NCBI RefSeq assembly: GCF_021864465.1
Contig: NZ_JAKKUV010000006.1
Location: forward strand, 124,001 to 188,000
Length of the DNA stretch: 64,000 nucleotides
Origin: Hyphobacterium sp. SN044
GTDB taxonomy: Bacteria; Pseudomonadota; Alphaproteobacteria; Caulobacterales; Maricaulaceae
Direction: 5' to 3'
Of the stretch, positions 55,050-64,000 are shown piece by piece (position 1 is the first letter of the stretch; every line of letters begins with the position of its first letter). Position numbers and translations under genes: made by a program. Under the pieces are notes generated by a model that saw only the letters and a list, made by a program, of their open reading frames with translations, made no database searches and was not told the origin of the DNA.

Positions 55050-56279
55050 ATGACGCCCCTCGCAGCCCTCTTCCTGTTTCTCCAGCCCGTGCCGGAAGAA
55101 ACACCGCCGCCCGATCCCGCCGAGATCGAGCGGCTGGAAGCCGAGCGCGAGGCGGCCGAGGCGGCGGCCGCGACAGCGCGGGCCGAGGCCGAAGCCGTGG
55201 CGCGGGAAATCGCCGAACTGCAACAGCGTCTCGTCGAGGCCGGCCGCCGCGCCGACGCCAGCGAGCGGGCCGCTCTGGCCGCGCAATCGCGCATCGGCGA
55301 ACTGTCGGAAGAAGAGTCGGCCATCCTCGCCAATCTCGCTGCGAACCGGGAAACCACGGCGGAAATCCTCGCCGCGCTGCAGCGCATCGAACGCGGCACC
55401 CCGCCCGCGCTGGCCGCGGCCCCGGAGGACGCGCTTCAGGCCGCCCGGGCCGCCGGACTGTTTTCGCAGATTGCGCCTGCTCTGCGCGACCGGGCAGAAA
55501 ACCTGATGCTGGAGCTCGACCGGCTGCGCGGCGTCCGCCGGGAAACCGCGACCGAGCAGGGTCGCTTGAGCGAAGCCGAGGACGCCCTCGAAGTCCAGCG
55601 CCGCGAGATCGAGCAATTGATCGCCCAGCGCCGCGAGGTCGAGGCGCGCTTCCTGTCCGAGGCCGAGACACAGACCGCTGCAGCCGAGGCCGCCGGACGC
55701 GAGGCGCAGTCGATCCGTGACCTGTTGTCCCGCCTCGCCGCGATGCGCGACGTGATGCCGCGGCTGAGCCCGCGCCGCCTGATCGAGACCGATGACGGCG
55801 CGCCCCTCCCGGCCCTAAGACCCAGCGAAACGCTGGTCGCGGCCATGGCGCCCGACCAGCCGCTGGAAACGCTTCGTTTTGCCGATGCCCGCGGACGTCT
55901 GCGCCCGCCTGCCGCGGGGGACATCCGCCGCCGCTTCGGTGCGCCGGACGACACCGGCGATGCATCGGAAGGCATTCTGATCCGCACGCGCGGCCGCGCG
56001 CAGGTCGTGGCCCCCTTCGATGCGACGGTGGAATTCGCCGGCCCGTTCGGCGGTTATCACGGTCTATTGATACTGAATGTCGGTGATGACTACTATATCG
56101 TGCTCGCGGGGCTTTCGGCGCTCTATACCGAAGCGGGACGAAGCGTTCTCGCCGGTGAACCGGTCGGTACCATGCCCGACCAGGACGAACCGGCACCGGA
56201 TTTGTATGTAGAGATCCGGCGAAATGGTGAAGCGATCGATCCGCAGCCCTGGCTGCGCCCGGTTTCGGGCACTGGCTGA
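55050..56279 (+). CDS. EnvC-like murein hydrolase activator (degenerate LytM)
   Basis: 409 residues. A short hydrophobic N-terminus likely serves as a signal, then about 200 residues of coiled coil rich in Glu, Ala and Arg (EIERLEAEREAAEAAAATAR), then a C-terminal M23/LytM domain from about residue 290. The HxH of active LytM peptidases is replaced by YVEIR, so the protein should activate amidases like EnvC rather than cut peptidoglycan. Sits upstream of ctpA, a conserved pairing. Confidence 0.87.
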   Translation: MTPLAALFLFLQPVPEETPPPDPAEIERLEAEREAAEAAAATARAEAEAVAREIAELQQRLVEAGRRADASERAALAAQSRIGELSEEESAILANLAANRETTAEILAALQRIERGTPPALAAAPEDALQAARAAGLFSQIAPALRDRAENLMLELDRLRGVRRETATEQGRLSEAEDALEVQRREIEQLIAQRREVEARFLSEAETQTAAAEAAGREAQSIRDLLSRLAAMRDVMPRLSPRRLIETDDGAPLPALRPSETLVAAMAPDQPLETLRFADARGRLRPPAAGDIRRRFGAPDDTGDASEGILIRTRGRAQVVAPFDATVEFAGPFGGYHGLLILNVGDDYYIVLAGLSALYTEAGRSVLAGEPVGTMPDQDEPAPDLYVEIRRNGEAIDPQPWLRPVSGTG

Positions 56280-56308
56280 GACCGCGAAACAACAGGAAGG
56301 CCTGTGAC

Positions 56309-57613
56309 ATGCGTCTGAATTTCATCTCCGCGGCTTTTGCCTTTGCGCTCGGCGCAGCGGCCATCGCCGTTTCCGCTGAAGGCTTCGACAATTCGCGGAC
56401 GGATACCTTCCGTCAGCTCGAATTGTTCGGCGACGTGCTCAGCCGGGTTGAATCCGACTATGTCACCGAGGTCGACGACGCGGCCCTGATCGAAGCGGCG
56501 ATCGAAGGGATGCTGGAATCCCTCGACCCGCACTCCTCCTACCTGTCGCCGGACGGCTTCCGCGACATGCAGGTCACCACGCGCGGCGAATATGGCGGCC
56601 TCGGCATGGAGGTCACGATCCGCGACGACATGGTCACCGTCATCTCCCCGATGATGGACACGCCGGCCGAGCGCGCCGGGATGGAACCCGGCGATCACAT
56701 CATCGCGGTTGACGGCGAATCCATTGTCGGCTGGTCGCTGGACGACGCAGTCGCGCTGATGCGCGGCGCGGTCGGCGAACCGGTCTCGATTACCATCCTG
56801 CGCGGCGAAGACGATCCGTTCGACGTCACCATCGTGCGCGACACCATTCCGCTGCGCACCGTCGCCTGGCGCGAGGAAGAGGGCTTTGCCTATCTCCGTC
56901 TCGCCGGCTTCAACGAACACACGACCGAAACCCTCGTGCGCACGATCGGCGAGATCCGCGAAGCCTATGACGGCGAGATTCCGGGCATCGTCCTCGACAT
57001 GCGCTACAATCCGGGCGGCCTGCTCGACCAGGCGGTCTCGGTCAGTGATGTCTTCCTTGATGGCGGTGAAGTCGTGTCGACGCGCTATCGCAATCCGCGC
57101 GAGAACCAGCGCTACAACGCGCGCCCGGGCGAGATGTTGCGCGACGTGCCGATCGTCGTCCTGATCAATGAAGGTTCGGCCAGCGCGGCGGAAATCGTCG
57201 CCGGGGCCCTGCAGGACCGCGAACGCGCCACGCTGGTCGGCATGACCAGCTTCGGCAAGGGCTCGGTCCAGACCATCATCCCGCTGCGCGGCGGCCGTGA
57301 CGGTGCGCTGCGCCTCACGACGGGCCGCTACTACACCCCGTCGGGCCGCTCCATCCAGGCCACCGGCATCGAGCCGGACTGGCTGATCTCCTCGCGTCGC
57401 TTCGATGTCGAAGAGGCCGAAGACGAACAGATGAGTGAAGCGGCACTGCCGAACGCGCTCGAGAACGAGAATGGCGACGAACGTCCCACGATCGATTTCT
57501 CGGCCGTCGAGCAGCCGCCCGAAGACTGGGCCGAGGGTGAGGATTACCAGCTGCATCGCGCACTGGAAGTCCTGCGTACGATGACGGGCCGCGAACAGGC
57601 CTCGCTCAACTGA
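56309..57613 (+). CDS. ctpA: S41 C-terminal processing protease
   Basis: 434-residue periplasmic protease. Signal peptide at 1-23, cap region, PDZ domain (about 84-170, GGLGMEVTIRDDMVTVISPM), then the S41 core with LDMRYNPGGLL, the nucleophile Ser in INEGSASAAEIVAGAL and the general-base Lys in MTSFGKGSVQT. The tail beyond about 375 is acidic. Downstream of the EnvC-like gene; together they help regulate cell-wall hydrolysis. Confidence 0.96.
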   Translation: MRLNFISAAFAFALGAAAIAVSAEGFDNSRTDTFRQLELFGDVLSRVESDYVTEVDDAALIEAAIEGMLESLDPHSSYLSPDGFRDMQVTTRGEYGGLGMEVTIRDDMVTVISPMMDTPAERAGMEPGDHIIAVDGESIVGWSLDDAVALMRGAVGEPVSITILRGEDDPFDVTIVRDTIPLRTVAWREEEGFAYLRLAGFNEHTTETLVRTIGEIREAYDGEIPGIVLDMRYNPGGLLDQAVSVSDVFLDGGEVVSTRYRNPRENQRYNARPGEMLRDVPIVVLINEGSASAAEIVAGALQDRERATLVGMTSFGKGSVQTIIPLRGGRDGALRLTTGRYYTPSGRSIQATGIEPDWLISSRRFDVEEAEDEQMSEAALPNALENENGDERPTIDFSAVEQPPEDWAEGEDYQLHRALEVLRTMTGREQASLN

Positions 57614-57736
57614 TCGAAGCAGGCCGGAAAGCCTGTCCGATTAACCCTTTCTTTCCCGCGACGCTTCAGCGTCCGGCATGAGCGGAGAACCGGCGATTCG
57701 GGCCGGTCTTCCGTCATGACCGGACACTGACGCGAC

Positions 57737-58975
57737 ATGGCGACCACAACGCGCAAGACAAACGAGCTGGCACCGCTCCGCGCCCCGCTGATCGCGGGTG
57801 GCGGAACCGCCCTGCTGTTTGCCGCCGGGGTCGGCCTGATTGCACTCTTCGGCGACCCGGCCGGCCGGCCGCCGCTGGCGCGCGGCGAACTCGGCGCCTT
57901 GCCGCAGCCGGAATTGCGCGCCGGGATCGAACACGCCCCCGAGGACGCGCATGCCCAGCCTGTCCGCTTCGCGGGCGAGGACACCACCGGGCATGATGAC
58001 GGCCACGAGGACGAAGTCTCGCTTGCCGGGGTCAATGACGGCTTCGACCCGCCGCAGCCCGCCCATGGCTCCGACCCGGCAGACGCCGAGGCACGCAACG
58101 CCGCCGTGGCCAATCCCTACGCCCTGACGCCCGCCCCGATCTCTGGCCTGACCGAGGACGGCCCGTCCGGCCCCCTCCCCGTCATCGGCCCGGACGGCCA
58201 ACGCCCCGACAGCGCCTATGCGCGCCCCTTCCATGCCGACCCGGAAGCCCCGATCATCGCCGTCATCATCGGCGGCATGGGCCTCAACCGCGCCGTGACC
58301 GAGGAAGCGATCGACACGCTGCCGCCGGAAGTCTCGCTCAGCTTCGCGCCCTATTCCCGCGACCTTCAGACCTGGGTCGAACGCGCCCGCGCCGCCGGAC
58401 ACGAAGTGCTCATCGAAATGCCGATGGAGCCCTACGACTATCCGAACAACGACCCCGGTCCCCACACCCTGCTGGCCGACGCGTCCGAGACCGAGAATGC
58501 CCGCCGCCTCGCCTGGGTGATGAGCCAGACCACCGGTTATTTCGCGGTGATGAATTATCTCGGCGCGCGCTTCTCCACCGCCGGTTCGCCCTTCGAGTCG
58601 ACGCTGCGCCGGATCGAGGATCGCGGCGTTGCCTTCATTCATGACGGCAATGGCCGCCGCGCCGCCATCGAGACCGCCGGACACAATGCCGGCGCCCGCT
58701 TCACCATCGCCGACCGCATTCTCGACGAAGACCCCTCACCGCGCTCGATCGACGACCGCCTGCTGACGCTCGAAGCGCTGGCGCTGCAGAACGGCGCTTC
58801 GCTCGGCGCAGGCTTTGCCTATCCCGCCACCGTCGAACAGGTCGCCGACTGGGCCCGCTCGCTCGAGACGCGTGGCTATGTCCTCGCTCCGGCCTCGGCC
58901 GTTCTGGCCCGCCGCAATGAGCAGGACGGCGGGGAAGCCGCCACCCATACCGCCGATGCGGGCGGGCAGCATTGA
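57737..58975 (+). CDS. divergent polysaccharide deacetylase family protein
   Basis: 412 residues: an N-terminal membrane anchor (TALLFAAGVGLIALFG), a Pro/Ala-rich linker to about residue 160, then a YibQ-type divergent NodB-fold domain: IIAVIIGGMGLNRAVTEEAI, VLIEMPMEPYDYPNNDPGP, GARFSTAGSPFE, VAFIHDGN. Periplasmic; substrate and activity unproven in this family. Follows ctpA as in other alphaproteobacteria; its stop overlaps the rppH start. Confidence 0.9.
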   Translation: MATTTRKTNELAPLRAPLIAGGGTALLFAAGVGLIALFGDPAGRPPLARGELGALPQPELRAGIEHAPEDAHAQPVRFAGEDTTGHDDGHEDEVSLAGVNDGFDPPQPAHGSDPADAEARNAAVANPYALTPAPISGLTEDGPSGPLPVIGPDGQRPDSAYARPFHADPEAPIIAVIIGGMGLNRAVTEEAIDTLPPEVSLSFAPYSRDLQTWVERARAAGHEVLIEMPMEPYDYPNNDPGPHTLLADASETENARRLAWVMSQTTGYFAVMNYLGARFSTAGSPFESTLRRIEDRGVAFIHDGNGRRAAIETAGHNAGARFTIADRILDEDPSPRSIDDRLLTLEALALQNGASLGAGFAYPATVEQVADWARSLETRGYVLAPASAVLARRNEQDGGEAATHTADAGGQH

Positions 58976-59469
58976 CCGGGCAGCCGGACCTGTCCCGCTA
59001 CCGCCCCAATGCCGGGGCCGTCCTGTTCAACGCCGAGGGTAAGGTCTGGATCGGCCGCCGCGCCGATACGCCCCCGCCCTGGCAGTGGCAATTCCCGCAG
59101 GGCGGCATCGATCGCGGCGAAACGCCCGAAGCCGCCGGCCTGCGCGAGCTTTACGAAGAGACGGGTATCCCCGCGGACAAGGCCGAGCCGCTCGGCACGA
59201 TCACAGACTGGCTGACCTATGACTTCCCGCCGGAAATCCGCGACCACCACAGGCACGCCAGCCGCGGCCATCTCGGCCAGAAGCAGCGCTGGTTCGCCTA
59301 CCGCTTTCTGGGGTCGGATTCAGACGTCGACCTGGAATGCCATGGCGAGGTCGAGTTCGACGCCTGGCGCTGGGAAGACCTCGCCGCCGTCCCGCCCCTG
59401 ATCATCCCGTGGAAACGCCACGTCTATGACGTGGTGGCCCGGGAGTTCGCGCAGTTCTCAAAACCCTGA
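58972..59469 (+). CDS. rppH: RNA pyrophosphohydrolase (Nudix)
   Basis: 165 residues; removes pyrophosphate from 5' ends of RNA to start decay. Complete Nudix box GGIDRGETPEAAGLRELYEE followed by TGI, with WQFPQGGID ahead as usual for RppH. TTG start overlaps the preceding stop by 4 bp. Followed by a cluster of stem-loops. Confidence 0.93.
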   Translation: MTGQPDLSRYRPNAGAVLFNAEGKVWIGRRADTPPPWQWQFPQGGIDRGETPEAAGLRELYEETGIPADKAEPLGTITDWLTYDFPPEIRDHHRHASRGHLGQKQRWFAYRFLGSDSDVDLECHGEVEFDAWRWEDLAAVPPLIIPWKRHVYDVVAREFAQFSKP

Positions 59470-59478
59470 TCTTCCCCG

Positions 59479-59613
59479 GGATCCCTGCGAAGGCAGGGAT
59501 CCAGTCTGGACTCGTGTCCGCTCCGGAATCTCGCTGACGCTCCCCGGTTTCGCGTCAGCGAAGACCGGGGTCCGCCGTTTTCGCAAATTCTGGATCCCGG
59601 ATCGCCCTGACGG
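59479..59613. repeat. cluster of three stem-loops between rppH and a convergent gene
   Basis: Stem 1: GGATCCCTGC-GAAG-GCAGGGATCC, perfect 10 bp (59479-59502). Stem 2: CCCCGGTTTCGC-GTCA-GCGAA, one bulge, then ACCGGGG (59542-59570). Stem 3: CCCGGATCGCCC-TGAC paired with GGGCGTCCGGG (about 59586-59612). The pattern resembles REP-like elements; it may end transcripts from both sides. Confidence 0.75.
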
Positions 59614-59661
59614 GCGTCCGGGAAACGTCGGCTAGGTCGGTTTCGGTAGGGAGAGAAGGAA

Positions 59662-59913
59662 CTAACCCCGCCGTGCCCGCAGCGCCCGCACGAGACCTAT
59701 GATCGAGATCAGAAGCCAGAAGCCCTCGATCGCGATCGAGGCCGGGTTCGGCCGGTAGATCAGCGAGTAGAGCAGGAGGATCGCCCCCAGACCGTTGATC
59801 GCGGGATGGCGCCAGTCCGTGCGTTCCACGCCGGCCGTCTGCTGCCAGAAATAACAGACGAGGATCATGGCGACGCCGACGAAGCCGACAAGATCAGGGA
59901 AGGTGAAGGTCAT
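59662..59913 (-). CDS. small membrane protein, CBU_0592-like
   Basis: 83 residues with three hydrophobic segments (LVGFVGVAMILVCYFW, INGLGAILLLYSLIY, GFWLLISIIGLVRAL), the layout of CBU_0592-type proteins found across bacteria. No function known. Downstream of atpC on the same strand after 71 bp, possibly on the same transcript. Confidence 0.8.
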   Translation of the reverse strand: MTFTFPDLVGFVGVAMILVCYFWQQTAGVERTDWRHPAINGLGAILLLYSLIYRPNPASIAIEGFWLLISIIGLVRALRARRG

Positions 59914-59984
59914 GGGGGCACCTGAAAAGCAAACCGGCGGACCGCATCGCGATCCGCCGGCCAGACTGTAGCATTTGAATTGGC

Positions 59985-60389
59985 CTACGCCGCCCGGGCC
60001 GCGTCGCGCAGGGCTTCGAGGCGGGCGAGCGCCGCTTCGGCGTGCTCGCGCTCATGGTCTTCCTTGGCCGCGGAGATGTCTTCGCGGGCATTCTGGATTT
60101 CGGCGTCGAGGCCCGAAGCGTCGAAGGTCGCGAGATCGATGGCTTCCTCGGCCAGAACCGACAGACCGTCCGGCGTCACTTCGGCGAAACCGCCGCGGAT
60201 GAAGGTGCGCGTCACCTGCCCGCCGTCATGCACCGCGATGGCGCCCATGCGGATCGCGCTCATCAGCGGGGCGTGGCCGGGAAGGACGCCGAATTCGCCT
60301 TCTTCGCCGGGCACGACGACCATGTCGACTTCGCCTTCGAACAGGCGCTGTTCCGGGGAAACGAGATCGAAATGAAGCTTGTCGGCCAT
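59985..60389 (-). CDS. atpC: F1 ATP synthase epsilon subunit
   Basis: 134 residues; N-terminal beta-sandwich (FDLVSPEQRLFEGEVDMVVV, PGEEGEFGVLPGHAPLMSAI) and a shortened C-terminal helical hairpin. It regulates rotation and ATP hydrolysis. Unusually separated from atpD by a secreted-protein gene and a terminator. Confidence 0.95.
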   Translation of the reverse strand: MADKLHFDLVSPEQRLFEGEVDMVVVPGEEGEFGVLPGHAPLMSAIRMGAIAVHDGGQVTRTFIRGGFAEVTPDGLSVLAEEAIDLATFDASGLDAEIQNAREDISAAKEDHEREHAEAALARLEALRDAARAA

Positions 60390-60458
60390 TGTCCTGCCTT
60401 TCGTGTCGGGCCGCTCTCTAGCAGGTGATTGCGGCTTTGTGAAACCCTCAAGTGCAAG

Positions 60459-61307
60459 TCAGTCCTGCGCCGCCTCGATGCAGGCATTGACCGGCCCGAT
60501 GAGGCCGGACAGCAGCGCGTTCATCGACCCCGCGCCATTGCTCTCGATCGTCACCGTCACGTCCATGTCGGGGTAGAAGCCGACCGGAATGGTCAGCGTC
60601 TGACTGTCCCCCGAGGGCGGGGCCGGCGGCGGAGGCGGCGGTGCGCCCGGCGGCGGACCATAGGGCGAAAGCGGCAGCGAGATGGCGGCGAGCGACTCGA
60701 TCCCGTCGCGCACGCCGGGGCATTCGTCCTCGCGGACCGCACGGGTCTGGATCATGGCGTCGAGCCGGGCGTGGACTTGCGATTCCAGGCCGAAATCACT
60801 GCGGAAACTGTTGTCCACTGCGTCGGGGGCAATGCCCTGTTCGCGCAGCCGGGCCGCAAAGGCTGCTCCGTCGAACGTGTCATAGGCGATGGCGTGGATG
60901 TCGTTCGCCTGTGTCGTGAAGCGCGCCGAGCGGTAGCGCCAGAGACAGCCCTCCGCATCGCCATATCCGGCATTGACCGGACAGACCTCCTCGAAGGCGA
61001 ACAGCGTGCCGTGGGGTATCCACCAGCTGATCGCTTCATAGCTCGGCCCTTCCAGATCCGTGCGCCAGGCCTCCGGATCATCGCTGTAGCCGGGCAGGCG
61101 CAGCGCATCGAACGCCGCCTGACGGCGCGTCGCCGTCTCGCCGCGCACCCAGTAGAGATAGGCATACCAGAGCCGATCCGTGGAATAGCCGTCATAGCTT
61201 TCCGGCAGCCCGTCGGGCGGCGGGGGCGGGGGCGGCGGCACGCTGGCGGATGCAGCGGCCGATACGGCCAGAGCCAATGCGCTCGCGGCAAGCAGAATGC
61301 GTTTCAT
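60459..61307 (-). CDS. secreted proline-rich hypothetical protein in the atp locus
   Basis: 282 residues. Signal peptide 1-22 (MKRILLAASALALAVSAAAS), a proline run right after it, a middle region with cysteines (EEVCPVNAGYGDAEGCLW, EDECPG), a second Gly/Pro-rich linker around residue 225, and a C-terminal beta-like segment (LTIPVGFYPDMDVTVTIESN). No known domain. ATG at 61307 begins the signal; an ATG at 61328 is in frame but adds seven polar residues. Lies between atpD and atpC. Confidence 0.82.
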   Translation of the reverse strand: MKRILLAASALALAVSAAASASVPPPPPPPPDGLPESYDGYSTDRLWYAYLYWVRGETATRRQAAFDALRLPGYSDDPEAWRTDLEGPSYEAISWWIPHGTLFAFEEVCPVNAGYGDAEGCLWRYRSARFTTQANDIHAIAYDTFDGAAFAARLREQGIAPDAVDNSFRSDFGLESQVHARLDAMIQTRAVREDECPGVRDGIESLAAISLPLSPYGPPPGAPPPPPPAPPSGDSQTLTIPVGFYPDMDVTVTIESNGAGSMNALLSGLIGPVNACIEAAQD

Positions 61308-61372
61308 GAAATTCCCCTGTCTGGCCATGAAGGCTAGGCATCGGGGAGCAAGGGATCAAACGAAAACACAAC

Positions 61373-61402
61373 GAAAAAGGCCGGCCCCATCGGGACCGGC
61401 CT
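61373..61402 (-). terminator. intrinsic terminator after atpD
   Basis: On the minus strand AAGGCCGGTCCC-GAT-GGGGCCGGCCTT followed by TTTC: a 12-bp stem and T-run 27 bp after the atpD stop. It should end most atpA-G-D transcripts before atpC. Confidence 0.88.
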
Positions 61403-61428
61403 TGAACTTTCGCAGGAGATGCGAGGTC

Positions 61429-63787
<2,359 letters not shown>

Positions 63788-63812
63788 TCAGGCTCTCCTG
63801 ACGCCGTTCGCC

Positions 63813-64000
63813 TTAACCGAAGTTCGCGGTGAAGGTTTCGAGCACGCTGCGCAGCTTCGCCTCGGTCTCGTCGGACAGCTTCTTCTCTTCGCGGATCGTC
63901 TTGAGGAGCTTGGCTTCGTCACCGTGCAGGAGACGCAGAAGCTCTTCCTCGTAGCGGCGGACATCGGCGATATCCAGCTTGTCGAGATAGCCCCGCGTAC
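63813..64000 (-). CDS. atpA: F1 ATP synthase alpha subunit, partial (C-terminal end)
   Basis: Last 61 residues of AtpA, read from the right window edge to a TAA at 63813-63815. LDKLDIADVRRYEEELLRLL and the ending FTANFG match the helical C-terminal domain of the alpha subunit. The rest of the gene, and probably atpH, lie to the right of the window. Confidence 0.95.
   Translation of the reverse strand, partial: TRGYLDKLDIADVRRYEEELLRLLHGDEAKLLKTIREEKKLSDETEAKLRSVLETFTANFG

Overview
The window reads as a piece of a high-GC alphaproteobacterial chromosome. Evidence: rplU-rpmA-GNAT-obgE-nadD-rsfS-rlmH-envC-ctpA-(divergent deacetylase)-rppH is a classic alphaproteobacterial gene order, the F1 ATP synthase genes follow it, bL21 has a long Lys/Ala tail, and a facultatively anaerobic, nitrate-respiring lifestyle is encoded next door. 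A denitrifying or nitrate-reducing member of a Caulobacterales/Hyphomonadaceae/Parvularculales-like lineage would fit, but genus cannot be told from these sequences alone.

Layout. (1) 1-16.1 kb, anaerobic respiration: narK-narG-narH on the minus strand (narH cut by the window start), a divergent Crp/Fnr-type regulator, moaA, nrdJ-nnrS (class II ribonucleotide reductase and NnrS), and a tightly overlapping moaD-moaE-moaB-moaC-moeA operon for the molybdenum cofactor that NarG needs. Three near-identical FNR/Dnr boxes (7550, 9561, 13119) tie narK/regulator, moaA and nrdJ-nnrS into one low-oxygen/NO regulon. (2) 16.2-22.1 kb, plus strand: a TauE/SafE transporter, a GC-rich PLP decarboxylase, then a hemerythrin-domain repair protein (RIC-like) translationally coupled to ubiT-ubiU-ubiV (oxygen-independent ubiquinone synthesis) and a small chorismate mutase. 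(3) 22.2-31.5 kb, minus strand: copper/silver resistance: a CopL-like leader protein, cusC-cusB-cusA, cueR and, behind a textbook CueR promoter, copA.

(4) 31.6-47.9 kb, accessory island ending near a tRNA-Ser(CGA): a 2011-residue DUF4011-type helicase/nuclease, two further putative PD-(D/E)XK nucleases, small ORFs, an XRE regulator, a HhH-GPD-like protein, then a compact cassette of ParB-domain DNA methyltransferase, two DUF5681 proteins, DUF3489, DUF2924 and a large serine recombinase, followed by an array of TTCCCTG repeats. This is the most likely place for an undescribed defence or mobile system. (5) 48.1-49.6 kb: four related tandem lipoproteins. (6) 49.8-59.5 kb: housekeeping ribosome/NAD/cell-envelope cluster with egtD inserted. 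(7) 59.6-64 kb, minus strand: atpA(partial)-atpG-atpD, a terminator, a proline-rich secreted protein, atpC and a small membrane protein. Functions are assigned by reading motifs by eye; no database search was run.
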